Assembly: GCA_963842795.1 (NCBI GenBank)
Contig: CAWJHV010000018.1
Coordinates: 62,001 to 126,000, forward strand
DNA: 64,000 bases
Source: WHSW01 sp963842795
GTDB lineage: Bacteria > Actinomycetota > Thermoleophilia > Solirubrobacterales > 70-9
Direction of reading: 5' to 3'
Part shown: positions 41,826-50,368 of the stretch, piece by piece
Numbering within the stretch: position 1 is the first letter of the stretch
How the letters are laid out: every line of letters begins with the position of its first letter
The notes under the pieces: model-generated
Told to the model about the DNA's origin: nothing
What the model saw: only the letters and a program-made list of their open reading frames with translations
The model's database searches: none
Made by a program: the position numbers and the translations under genes

Positions 41826-43273
41826 TGGTCCTCCCCCGTCCCCGCGCCCTCGTCGGCGCTCCCCGGCTGCGCGTCGGTGACCGTGCCCTGGTTGCCCGGC
41901 GGGTTCCCGATCACCTGCTTCCCGGTGACCCAGGGCTCGTTGCCGGCCTCGCACTCGCGCGGCTGCCCCGGAGCGGCGGTGTTCGGATACGGGTTGATGT
42001 GGAGGTAGTTGCGGACGTCGGCGCCGCCGCCGTTGGCGGGCGCGGCCGCCACCCCGCCCTCGTTGTTCGGACCCTTGGGCGGGTCGAAGACGGTGAACCG
42101 CTGCCACCGGACGCCCGGCGAGCCCTTCGAGAACAGGCTCCCGGCGTTGCGGAAGAGCAGCGTCGCGTAGTTGCACACCGTCTGCGCCGGGGCGATGAAG
42201 CGCACGGCGGGGCCGAAGATGTCGGTCGTCTGGGTCAGGCGGCCGAGCCCGTCGCGCACGTTCTGGTCGTTGTTGAAGGTGAGCAGCGCCGCCGCGGTCG
42301 GCGGCAGCTCCCGGTTGAGCCGCGGCGAGGCGGCGACCACCGGGGTCCCGGTCTCCAGCGTGTCCGCGATCCCGGGCGCCGTCCTCGCGATCTCCTGGAC
42401 GCCCGGCTGGAGGTCGAGGAAGAGCTGCGCGCTGTTGTCCAGGAACGGCCGGATCACCGGGAAGCTTCGCTCGGCCTGGGCGAAGGTCGGCGGCGTCTCG
42501 GAGATCGTGTCCTGGATGAACGGCCGCGCGACCTCGGCGAGCGCGGTGAACGTGGTGTCGAGGTTGACGAACAGGTCGGCCTGGATCTCGGCGACCGGGG
42601 CGACCTCGGCGGCGGCGGCGGCGCTGGCGGTGATGAAGCGCGACAGCTGCGTGTTCTGCGAGGCGAGGTTCCTCATCACCGGCCTCAGGTAGCGGACTGT
42701 GTCCGGGAGCTCGGCGAGCGCCGCGTTGAGGTCCGGCCCGCGGCCGGCGAGGGCGTTGCCGAACTCGAACAGGTTCTCCTGGATCGCCACTCGCGTCGGC
42801 TCGTCGAAGGTGCTCAGCAGCTGATCGATCTCGACCGGCTGCGGATGGGCGGAGCTCTGCGGGATCACCGAGCCCTCCGGGTATCCCTCGGTCGAGGTCC
42901 CGCGGTCGATCTCGAGGTACTTGAGGCCGAGCGCCGAGCGCGCCCGGACGATCAGGGTCGAGTCCTTGGGCAGCGGGTCGACGTCGCCGTTCAGCTTCAG
43001 GTCGAGGCGGGCGCTGTAGTTGCCGTCGCCGTCGGCCACGGGCACCACGTCCTCGATCTGCCCGACTCGCACGCCGCCGACCCGGACCTCGTTGCCGGGT
43101 ACCAGCTGGGCGGCGTCGGGGAGGATCGCCGAGACCCGGTAGGAGGGCACGAACGGCAGGCCCGTGTTCGCGTTGTAGGCGAGGAAGACGGCGAGGATGA
43201 CGACCATCACCGTCAGCGCGCCGACCATCGTCGGGCTCGCGGTGACGCCGGCGAGGCCGCCGCGGCGCCTCAT
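41822..43273 (-). CDS. MCE/MlaD family protein (third of six)
   Basis: 483 aa from ATG 43273 (ATGA overlap). Membrane helix about 12-34, MCE domain about 42-125 (LPDAAQLVPGNEVRVGGVRVGQIEDV), helical region with LQPGVQEIARTAPG, and an acidic C-terminus (DEGAGTGEDQ). Confidence 0.92.
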   Translation of the reverse strand: MRRRGGLAGVTASPTMVGALTVMVVILAVFLAYNANTGLPFVPSYRVSAILPDAAQLVPGNEVRVGGVRVGQIEDVVPVADGDGNYSARLDLKLNGDVDPLPKDSTLIVRARSALGLKYLEIDRGTSTEGYPEGSVIPQSSAHPQPVEIDQLLSTFDEPTRVAIQENLFEFGNALAGRGPDLNAALAELPDTVRYLRPVMRNLASQNTQLSRFITASAAAAAEVAPVAEIQADLFVNLDTTFTALAEVARPFIQDTISETPPTFAQAERSFPVIRPFLDNSAQLFLDLQPGVQEIARTAPGIADTLETGTPVVAASPRLNRELPPTAAALLTFNNDQNVRDGLGRLTQTTDIFGPAVRFIAPAQTVCNYATLLFRNAGSLFSKGSPGVRWQRFTVFDPPKGPNNEGGVAAAPANGGGADVRNYLHINPYPNTAAPGQPRECEAGNEPWVTGKQVIGNPPGNQGTVTDAQPGSADEGAGTGEDQ

Positions 43274-44988
43274 CGCCTGCTCCGATCCGGGTTGTCGTCG
43301 CCGACCAGGAACTCGAGCAGATCGCGAGCCGGCCCCATCCCGGAGCCATGCGAGGCGTAGCCGAGCCGCGCCGCCGTTGAGGCGCCTTGCTTCTGCGACG
43401 GGGTCGCGGCACCGGCCTGCGACGGCGCCGGCTCGGTGCGGAGGCCGGGGTCGCCCTCCTCCGCGTCCTCGGGGGCCGTCGGGCCCGGGTGCTGCGGCTG
43501 GGCGACCGCGCCACCGTCGGGCGCCGCCTGCCCGCCCTCACCGCCGTTGCGCGGGCCGGCGTCGGTCGTGGTCCCGCCCGCGCGGTCGGGCCGGTTCGGC
43601 TTGCGATCCGGCTCGGAGCGGCGCTCGCGACCCTGGCGACCGGGCTGCAACAGCTCGCGCGCCGCATCGCCCCTGACCAGCTTCGCCAGCGCCTGCGCCG
43701 TCTTCGCGGCGGACACCGTCTGGCTGAAGTTGGTCCCGCAGCCGGCCTCGGGGACGATCTCGTAGTCGACGCAGTTGTTGTTCGGCAGCAGCGCCCGGAG
43801 GAAGTGCCCGAAGTCGTCGAACGCGTTGACCGAGCCGCCGGAGTTGAAGATGAACTGGTTGAGGTTCTGATAGCCGCCGGTCTCGCGCAGGCTCGTGAGC
43901 AGGTCGGCGAGGTTCAGCGTCGCCTTCTTGCCCGACTTGCCGAGGCCGCGGACCTGGCGGATGACCGGGTCGGAGGAGATCAGGTCCGGACCGGCCTTCT
44001 GTGCCGCGTCGCCGAGGCTCGTGAACGCCGGGATCCCGGCCTCCGAGAACGGCCCGAGCGCCTTGGTCGCCCTGGCCAGCGAGGGCGCCGCCTCACCCAG
44101 GTCGGTGAACACCGGCGTCGCCGTGGTCGAGAACGCGTTCAAACGGTTCATCGTCGAGCGCAGCTCGCGCAGGAAGGCCGGGAAGCGGGCGAAGGACTCC
44201 TCGAGGTCGGCGCTGCGCTCCGCGGTCGCCGCGGCGACCGTCTGGGACTCGTTGATGAAGCTGCCGATGTTCTGGCGCCGGCGGGCGAGCGCCGTCAGGA
44301 CCTGGTCGGAATCGGTCGAGAGCTGGGCCAGCACGCGGTTCTGGCGCGCGAGCACCGCCAGCACCTTGTTGGTCTCCCGCAGCGCGGGGTTGGAGCGCTG
44401 GACGATCTCCGCCAGGTCCTTGCCCCGGGCCGCGAAGCCGGCGCCGAGGCTGTTGAGGATGAGTCGGAACCGGTCCGGATACGGCGCCTTCATGATGTTG
44501 TTGACCAGGTCGACGTCGATCGCGGTGCCGTTGTTCTCGAGCGGCAGCAGGTACTGGCCCTCGCCCGGCTCGCCGTCGGCGATCTGCTCGAGCGGCGGCG
44601 GTGCAGGCGTGCCCGGGGCTCGTGGCTCGGTCGGGTCGCACTCGACGAACTTCTCGCCGATCAGCGATTGCGGGCGGATCAGGCATGAAGCGTCGACGCG
44701 GAAGTCCTGGAACCCGGGGTCGTCGATCCGCATCACGACCACGGCCTTGCCCGGGTCCGGGCTTCCGTCGCTGCGGACCGGCTCGTCGACGCCGCTGACG
44801 ACGACGTCGGCGACCGTGCCGACCTTGGCCCCGGCGACCCTGACCTCCTCGCCCGTGACCAGGAAGGCGGCGTTGTCGAACATCGCGCGCACCTCGTAGG
44901 TGCCGTCGTCGCCGCCGGTCGCCGTCCCCGTGGCCAGGATCGCCGCCGAGGCGACCAGCGCGACGCAGATGATCAGGATCCGCTTCAT
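43270..44988 (-). CDS. MCE/MlaD family protein (second of six), long proline-rich tail
   Basis: 572 aa, the longest of the set, from ATG 44988 (ATGA overlap). Short N-terminal helix (about 3-22), MCE domain about 32-125 (FDNAAFLVTGEEVRVAGAKVGTVADV, with insert DEPVRSDGSPDPG), a helical region to about 430, then a low-complexity Arg/Pro/Gly/Ala tail of about 130 residues. A copy of repeat family A is embedded in that tail (GASTAARLGYASHG). No lipobox. Confidence 0.9.
   Translation of the reverse strand: MKRILIICVALVASAAILATGTATGGDDGTYEVRAMFDNAAFLVTGEEVRVAGAKVGTVADVVVSGVDEPVRSDGSPDPGKAVVVMRIDDPGFQDFRVDASCLIRPQSLIGEKFVECDPTEPRAPGTPAPPPLEQIADGEPGEGQYLLPLENNGTAIDVDLVNNIMKAPYPDRFRLILNSLGAGFAARGKDLAEIVQRSNPALRETNKVLAVLARQNRVLAQLSTDSDQVLTALARRRQNIGSFINESQTVAAATAERSADLEESFARFPAFLRELRSTMNRLNAFSTTATPVFTDLGEAAPSLARATKALGPFSEAGIPAFTSLGDAAQKAGPDLISSDPVIRQVRGLGKSGKKATLNLADLLTSLRETGGYQNLNQFIFNSGGSVNAFDDFGHFLRALLPNNNCVDYEIVPEAGCGTNFSQTVSAAKTAQALAKLVRGDAARELLQPGRQGRERRSEPDRKPNRPDRAGGTTTDAGPRNGGEGGQAAPDGGAVAQPQHPGPTAPEDAEEGDPGLRTEPAPSQAGAATPSQKQGASTAARLGYASHGSGMGPARDLLEFLVGDDNPDRSRR
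43352..43388 (+). repeat. Single copy of repeat family A inside an MCE gene
   Basis: gaggcgtagccgagccgcgc...ggcgcctt matches the minus-strand reading of the units at 6261-6403 over about 36 bp. Here it is in the C-terminal coding region of the second MCE gene, read in a different orientation and frame from the copy at 29531. Confidence 0.8.
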
Positions 44989-46376
44989 GGTCCGGGGGGC
45001 AGCTGGTCGGGGTTGCAGTCGCCGTCGAGCGAGCCGTCGCCCAGGAACGGGTGGTCGGTCGGGCTCGGCCAGCCCGGGTTCGCCTGCGTCGCGCCACCCG
45101 GGCAGCGGGTGAACGGGCCCACGCCCAGCGCCGGGAAGGCGTCGAACTGCTCCGCAGGGGAGATCGGGTCGAGCTGGCTGGTCCCCTGGTTGTAGGCGAA
45201 CAGGTTCGCCGAGGCGGGCAGCACGCGGGCGTAGTGGCCGTTTGCGTCGTAGTAGGCCGTCACCTCGCCGAACTTGCTGAGGAATCCGAGCAGGTCGGGC
45301 GTGTACGGGACCGCGAAGTCGATCACGTGCTGACTCGTGTCGAGAGCCTTGATCGTCGGCTTGACGCCCTTGCTGACCGCGCGCTGGCCGCCCGGCAGGG
45401 CCTTGAGCGAGTCGTTGAGGTCGTTGGAGGGGCCGGGCTTGCTGATCGAGAGCCGCAGGTCGCGGAACACCGGGATCGACGGGTCGATCGTGTCCTGGAG
45501 CTTGGTGAGGAAGCCCGGCAGCTCGGGCGCGACGACGCCGAGGTCGGTGATCAGGGGGTCGAGGTCGTCGAGCGCCGCGCGCAGGTTGACGAAGGTCGTG
45601 TTCGCCTGGCGCATCGTCGGCGGCAGGGCGACGAGGATGCGGTCGAGGTCCTGGTTTCGGTCGACGATCGCCTGGAAGGCGCGGTTGCCGTTCTCGGTCA
45701 GGGCCGAGAGGTCGTCGCGGCGCTCGGCGACCGCTCCGAGCGCCTTGTCGCCCTCGACCAGGAAGCGGCTGAGCGACGTCTGGTCACGGGTGAGCTCGGC
45801 GAGCAGGCGGGTCGTCGCCTGCAGGCCGGGGGCGAAGTACTTGTAGGTCGCGCGCGCCTCCTCGGTGTTTCCGGTGTAGATCGTCGCCTGGCCCTTGATC
45901 ACGTCCTGAAGCGCGGTCCGGGTGGGCTTGTCCAGCGTGTTGAAGAGCTGGTCGAGGTCGACCGGCGAGGTCGTGCGGTCGGTGCCGATCGTGCCCCCGG
46001 AGGGGATCGCGGGCTCCGAGTTGGGCCCGGGCGAGACCGAGACGTAGCGGTTCGCGATCCCGGAGAGCGAGCTCGCGCGGACGATCGCCGTGGTGCCGTC
46101 GTGAAGCGCGTCGTCGACCGTGATGTTGACCTCGGCCTGGGCGTCCTCGGTCAGCGTGATGTCGTCGACGGTGCCGATCGGCTGCCCGGCGACGAGAACC
46201 TGGTTACCGGGGACGAGCTGGCCGCCGGTCTCGAACAGCAGCTTGTACTTGTAGCCGCTGTCGCCTCCGAAGAGGACAAGGGCAACCAGGACCACCCCGA
46301 CGAGCAGGGCACCCACCCCCGCCACACGCGCCAGGATCCGGCCCTTGCCTGGGTTATCGGATCGCTCTCCCTGCAC
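44985..46376 (-). CDS. MCE/MlaD family protein (first of six)
   Basis: 463 aa, GTG start at 46376. Membrane helix about 15-38, MCE domain about 45-125 (FETGGQLVPGNQVLVAGQPIGTVDDI), helical region about 150-330, C-terminus with two Cys (CPGGATQ...GDCNPDQ). It begins the array of six MCE genes. Upstream there is a 200-bp gap and then rsmI; neither YrbE/MlaE permease nor Mkl/MlaF ATPase genes adjoin, so those parts must be encoded elsewhere. Confidence 0.92.
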   Translation of the reverse strand: MQGERSDNPGKGRILARVAGVGALLVGVVLVALVLFGGDSGYKYKLLFETGGQLVPGNQVLVAGQPIGTVDDITLTEDAQAEVNITVDDALHDGTTAIVRASSLSGIANRYVSVSPGPNSEPAIPSGGTIGTDRTTSPVDLDQLFNTLDKPTRTALQDVIKGQATIYTGNTEEARATYKYFAPGLQATTRLLAELTRDQTSLSRFLVEGDKALGAVAERRDDLSALTENGNRAFQAIVDRNQDLDRILVALPPTMRQANTTFVNLRAALDDLDPLITDLGVVAPELPGFLTKLQDTIDPSIPVFRDLRLSISKPGPSNDLNDSLKALPGGQRAVSKGVKPTIKALDTSQHVIDFAVPYTPDLLGFLSKFGEVTAYYDANGHYARVLPASANLFAYNQGTSQLDPISPAEQFDAFPALGVGPFTRCPGGATQANPGWPSPTDHPFLGDGSLDGDCNPDQLPPGP

Positions 46377-46429
46377 TCCGGTACGGCGGGTGCCTCTCTC
46401 CTCTCTCTAACCGGTCGCTCGCACGCGCT

Positions 46430-46451
46430 CGGGAGGCCTTGCTGCCTCCCG
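46430..46451 (-). promoter_or_regulatory. Hairpin in the leader of the MCE array
   Basis: cGGGAGGC-cttgct-GCCTCCCg, an 8-bp perfect stem about 55 nt before the GTG start of the first MCE gene. No T run follows on the minus strand, so an RNA regulatory or processing element is more likely than a terminator. The flanking gap 46377-46576 holds no gene. Confidence 0.5.
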
Positions 46452-46576
46452 GGCGGCACGCGATCGGCGAGATCCGTGCCGCGGGCGCATCCTATTCGCT
46501 CTAACGGCCACCGCGAGGGCGCGATTCGAGCGGTTAATCCGCGCTTAGCCCGCCTGAAGCGAGTGATTCCACGAGA

Positions 46577-47401
46577 TCACTCGCGCGGGTCACGGCCGGT
46601 GAGCCCGCGGTAGAGATCGTTCGCGCGGGTCCCGGTGAGCGCCGCGACCACGCTCGCCGCGGCCCGCGGGCGTGCCCCGGACTGCACCAGGCGACGCAGC
46701 GCGTCGACCGCGAACGCCACGTCCGGGCCGGAAGCCTGCGCCATCGAGGGCGCGATCACGACCACGATCTCGCCCTTCGCCTCGTCGCGAAAGCGGCGCG
46801 CGAGCTCGCCCAGCGTCCCGCGCGCGACCTCCTCGTGCAGCTTGGTCAGCTCGCGGCAGACCGCGGCCTGGCGGTCCGGCGCGAGCGCGGCGAGCGCCGA
46901 CAGCGACGCCGGCAGGCGGCGCGGCGACTCGAACGCGACCACGGTCTCGGGCGAGCTCAGCACCCGCTCGAGCTCCCCGGCGCGGCGCGGAAGAAAGCCC
47001 TCGAACCGCCAGCGGTCGGCGGGCATCCCCGAGGCGACGAGGGCCGTGGTCACCGCCGAGGGCCCCGGGAGCACCTCGACCTCCAGGTCGCGCTCGAGGC
47101 AGGCGCGGATGAGGCGGAAGCCGGGGTCGGAGATCACCGGGGTCCCGGCGTCGGAGATCAGCACGACCCGCATCCCGCGCTCGATCTCGGCGACCAGCTG
47201 CCGCGCGCGCTCGGCCTCGTTCTGGTCGTGGTAGGAGACGAAGCGAGGCCGGGGGATCTCGAGCCGCTCGTAGAGCCGGCCGGCGCGGCGCGTGTCCTCG
47301 CAGGCGACCAGATCGGCGTCCTCGAGCGCCCGCCGGGCGCGCGGGCTGAGGTCGTCCATGTTCCCGATCGGCGTCGGGCAGACGGTCAGCCGGCCGGGCA
47401 C
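46577..47401 (-). CDS. rsmI: 16S rRNA (cytidine1402-2'-O)-methyltransferase
   Basis: 274 aa. Tetrapyrrole-methylase fold with LTVCPTPIGNMDDLSPRARRAL, CEDTRRAGRLYERL, LISDAGTPVISDPGFRLIR and LPGPSAVTTALVASGMP, characteristic of RsmI. The C-terminal 50 residues form the small wing domain. The stop codon lies within a 9-bp inverted repeat (gcgagtgat...atcactcgc, 46558-46584), which may end the transcript. Confidence 0.96.
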   Translation of the reverse strand: MPGRLTVCPTPIGNMDDLSPRARRALEDADLVACEDTRRAGRLYERLEIPRPRFVSYHDQNEAERARQLVAEIERGMRVVLISDAGTPVISDPGFRLIRACLERDLEVEVLPGPSAVTTALVASGMPADRWRFEGFLPRRAGELERVLSSPETVVAFESPRRLPASLSALAALAPDRQAAVCRELTKLHEEVARGTLGELARRFRDEAKGEIVVVIAPSMAQASGPDVAFAVDALRRLVQSGARPRAAASVVAALTGTRANDLYRGLTGRDPRE

Positions 47402-47432
47402 CGAGCGCCCTTCGTCCGTGCGTTGTGGCCGC

Positions 47433-48404
47433 TCATCGGGCGGCTTCGTCTCGCTCGGCGCTCGCGACGGCCTCGAGCGCCATCTCCGCGGCGCCGATCA
47501 TCCCCGCCTCCGGGCCGAGCCTGGCGAGCGTGACCTCGACCTCGTTCATCGGCGGCAGCGCCCGCGCGCGGACCTCGCGGCGGGCCGGGCCGAGCAGCAG
47601 CTCGCCTGCGGCCGCGACCCCGCCGCCGATCACGATGACGTCCGGATCGAAGGTGTTGGCGAACCCGGCGAGCGCGGCGCCGAGGTGGCGGCCGATCCCG
47701 CCGACGACCTCGACCGCGATCCCGTCGCCGGCGAGGGCCGCCTCGGTCACCGTCTTGCCGGTGATCTCGCCATCCGCGGCCAGCGCCCGGCCGAGCGCCG
47801 AGTCCGGGTGCGTCTGGGCGGCGAGCAGGCCCGCGTGCCCGAGCGCCGTGCCGGAGGCGAGCGCCTCGACGCAGCCGTGGTTGGGGCAATTGCCCTGGCA
47901 GCGGGGCCCGTTCTCGTCGATGACCACGTGGCCGAGCTCCGCGCCGGCGCCGCTCGTGCCCCGGTAGACCTCGTTCTCGAGCACCAGCCCGCCCCCGATC
48001 CCGGTGCCGATCGTGAGCAGGACCAGATTGCGGGTCCCCTGGCCGGCGCCGAACCGATGCTCGGCGAGCGCCGCGAGGTTGGCGTCGTTGTCGATGAAGG
48101 TCGGGACGCCGAGCCGCTCGCCGATCAGGTCGCGAATCGGGACGTTGACGATCGGCAGGTTGACCGACGCGATCGCGAGCCCCCGCTCGCGGTCGATCGT
48201 GGAGGGCACGCCGAGGCCGATCGCCTCGGCCTCCGGGCACGCCTCGAGCGCGGCGCGGAGCTCGCTCTCGAGCGCCTCCATGAGGTCGTCGAGCGTGCGT
48301 CCGGCGCTCGCCTCGGTGGAGCGCCAGAGCACGTTCGGCCGCTCGTCGACGACCCCCACGGCCATCTTCGTCCCGCCGAGGTCGACACCGATCGCCGCCC
48401 TCAA
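47433..48404 (-). CDS. ROK-family sugar kinase, glucokinase-like
   Basis: 323 aa. ATP-binding GVDLGGTKMAVGVVDE, the sugar-binding DNDANLAALAEHRFGAG, GTGIGGGLVLENEVYRGTSGAGAELGHVV, and the ROK zinc motif CQGNCPNHGCVEALASG (a variant of CxCGxxGCxE). Glucokinase activity is likely for this actinobacterial subgroup but other hexoses are possible. 31 nt upstream of rsmI, divergent from the LCP gene with 51 bp between. Confidence 0.9.
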   Translation of the reverse strand: MRAAIGVDLGGTKMAVGVVDERPNVLWRSTEASAGRTLDDLMEALESELRAALEACPEAEAIGLGVPSTIDRERGLAIASVNLPIVNVPIRDLIGERLGVPTFIDNDANLAALAEHRFGAGQGTRNLVLLTIGTGIGGGLVLENEVYRGTSGAGAELGHVVIDENGPRCQGNCPNHGCVEALASGTALGHAGLLAAQTHPDSALGRALAADGEITGKTVTEAALAGDGIAVEVVGGIGRHLGAALAGFANTFDPDVIVIGGGVAAAGELLLGPARREVRARALPPMNEVEVTLARLGPEAGMIGAAEMALEAVASAERDEAAR

Positions 48405-48455
48405 GCGAGCGCCCGCAAGCAGGAGTTTTCACAGGCCATGGGGTATTGATAGCCG

Positions 48456-49664
48456 ATGGCCGACGAGGGGGATCGACCCCAGAAGCCGCGCGGGGACGAG
48501 CCGCCCGACTACACGGTCTACAAGTCCCGGCCGCGCCTGCTCGACCGGATCCGCAAACCCGACCTCTCCGGGCTCGGGCGCCGGTTCGGCCGCGGAGGCG
48601 ACTCGGACGAGCCGCCGAAGCCGCTCAAGATGCCCGGCGAGCGGCCCTGGTGGCGCCGGGCGCTGAAGTGGGCCGGGATCGCCGCCCTCGGCTGGATCCT
48701 GCTCAGCGTGCTCGCCTTCGCGATCTCGGCGCAGATCCAGAAGGGCAAGCTGGTCGACAGCGCGGGCAAGGTCCTCGATGGCGGGCCGTTCCTGCTCGGC
48801 GGCCAGACGATCCTGGTGCTGGGCACCGACGTGCGCTCGGGCGCGTTCGCCGGCCCGGACGAGGCCGAGAGCAAGGCGTGCCTCGACGCGATCAACAGCG
48901 GCAAGGGCAGCGACCGCCACTGCAAGGGCAACTACCGCTCGGACACGATCATGCTCGTCCGCGCCGGCGCCGCCACGATGCGAAAGCTCTCGATCCCGCG
49001 CGACACGCTCGCCGAGATCCCCGGCCAGGGGCCGCAGAAGATCAACTCGGCCTACGCCTCCGGCGGCGCCAAGCTCGCCATCAGGACCGTCGAGGGCCTG
49101 CTCGGCATCGACGTCGACCAGGTCGCGATCATCGACTTCGACGGCTTCCGCAGCTTCATCGACACGATCGGCGGGATCGACGTCGACCTGCCGACCGCCG
49201 TCTGCTCGAACGTCTCGGAGGGCGCCTTCAAGCTCGACCTCGAGCAGGGCGAGAACCACCTCGACGGCTTCCAGGCGATCACCCTCGCGCGCACGCGCGA
49301 GAACAGCTGCGGCGAGGGCGAGTTCGCGGGCACAGACGTCGAGCGGGCCCAGTTCCAGCAGCTGATCCTCGACGGGATCAAGGGCAAGCTGACCAGCATC
49401 ACCAGCCTGCCGATGAACTTCATCCGGGGCCCGTTCATCGCCTGGAACGCCCCGAAGGCGATGGTCTCGAGCATGGGCGCGCTGACGATGCCCCAGCTCG
49501 CGATCGCGGCAGCGACCGGCGGCGGTGGTGACACGGCCGTGCTCACGCCCTCGGGCACGACGGCGGCCGGCAACCTGGTGGTCTCCCCCGAGGAGTGCGA
49601 GCGCGCGGCCGAGAAGCTGCTCGGCGAGAAGCCGCCCCGAAAGCCCAACTGCCCGCAGAGCTAG
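48456..49664 (+). CDS. LytR-CpsA-Psr (LCP) family wall-polymer ligase
   Basis: 402 aa. A long basic N-terminus (about 1-65) is followed by a membrane helix (about 68-92) and an LCP domain (about 115-320: TILVLGTDVRSG, NYRSDTIMLVR, LSIPRDTLAEIPG, KINSAYASGGAKLAI, DVDLPTAVCS, TLARTREN). Catalytic Arg/Asp residues of the family are present. LCP enzymes attach teichoic-acid-like or arabinogalactan polymers to peptidoglycan. A loop insert (ESKACLDAINSGKGSDRHC) carries two Cys. TATTGAT stands just before the start. Confidence 0.93.
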   Translation: MADEGDRPQKPRGDEPPDYTVYKSRPRLLDRIRKPDLSGLGRRFGRGGDSDEPPKPLKMPGERPWWRRALKWAGIAALGWILLSVLAFAISAQIQKGKLVDSAGKVLDGGPFLLGGQTILVLGTDVRSGAFAGPDEAESKACLDAINSGKGSDRHCKGNYRSDTIMLVRAGAATMRKLSIPRDTLAEIPGQGPQKINSAYASGGAKLAIRTVEGLLGIDVDQVAIIDFDGFRSFIDTIGGIDVDLPTAVCSNVSEGAFKLDLEQGENHLDGFQAITLARTRENSCGEGEFAGTDVERAQFQQLILDGIKGKLTSITSLPMNFIRGPFIAWNAPKAMVSSMGALTMPQLAIAAATGGGGDTAVLTPSGTTAAGNLVVSPEECERAAEKLLGEKPPRKPNCPQS

Positions 49665-49712
49665 CCGTTCGCGCGGTACCCGGGGCGAGCTCCGCGGGCG
49701 CGGGGCCGGGTT

Positions 49713-49964
49713 GGCTGGGTAGGGGCGGGAGGAGTACGCCTTGCGTTGGGTTCCGCGCGGCTTCGGCGCGCCCTGGCCGCACGGCCGTCGTTAGCGCCCG
49801 CGTCGCGATGTCGAGTCGCACCTTTGCCGCGCATAGGGCGGTCAATGTGCGACTCGGCGCCGGGGTCGGGTGAAAACGCCGATCCCGTAGCGCTCGCGTC
49901 ACACGACCACGCGGATCACGGCGCAAACGCCCGCGTCGCCACACACTCCCACCCCTACCCAGCT
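49713..49964. repeat. Palindromic dispersed element, family B, copy 2
   Basis: Gene-free gap of 354 bp between convergent LCP and FmdB genes. The ends are inverted repeats (ggctgggtaggggcggg at 49713-49729 and cccacccctacccagct at 49948-49964; 15 of 17 match). The centre has CGAGTCGCAC (49812-49821) and GTGCGACTCG (49847-49856). Copy 1 is at 34535-34760. The whole 250 bp is an imperfect palindrome; no transposase or credible ORF inside. Confidence 0.8.
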
Positions 49965-50018
49965 AAGCCACGGCCCCGAGCCCTCGCCCCACGCCCTCGG
50001 ACGGCCCGCGTGGCGCGC

Positions 50019-50345
50019 CTAGTCCTTCGACTTGCTCTCGGACTTCTTCTCCGGCTTCGAGCCGGAGTCGGACGCAGACCCGGAGCCGGAGCCGGAGTCG
50101 GAGTCGGACTTCTTCTCCGACGAGCTCTCCTTCTTGCCGTCGCCGTCGCTCGAGCCCTTCGCGGCGCCCTTCTTGGCGTAATCCGTGGTGTAGAAGCCGG
50201 ATCCCTTGAAATGGACGGCGATCGGGTGAAACACCCGCTCGACCGGCTTGCCGCAGACCTCGCAGCTGGTCACGGGGTCGTCCGACATCGACCGGAAGAC
50301 CTCGAACGTGTGCCCGTCGGGGCATCGGTACTCGTAGATGGGCAT
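50019..50345 (-). CDS. FmdB-type zinc ribbon protein with Ser/Asp/Lys-rich tail
   Basis: 108 aa from ATG 50345 (MPIYEYRCPDGHTFEVF). The FmdB regulatory zinc ribbon has Cys pairs C-x-DGH and CEVCGKPVERVFHP, then FKGSGFYTTDYAKKG. From about residue 65 the rest is low complexity (SDSDSGSGSGS, KPEKKSESKSKD). FmdB-like proteins are small putative regulators. Divergent from glyS, 23 bp apart. Confidence 0.9.
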   Translation of the reverse strand: MPIYEYRCPDGHTFEVFRSMSDDPVTSCEVCGKPVERVFHPIAVHFKGSGFYTTDYAKKGAAKGSSDGDGKKESSSEKKSDSDSGSGSGSASDSGSKPEKKSESKSKD

Positions 50346-50368
50346 GGCGGCTGCAAGTATGGCGACCC

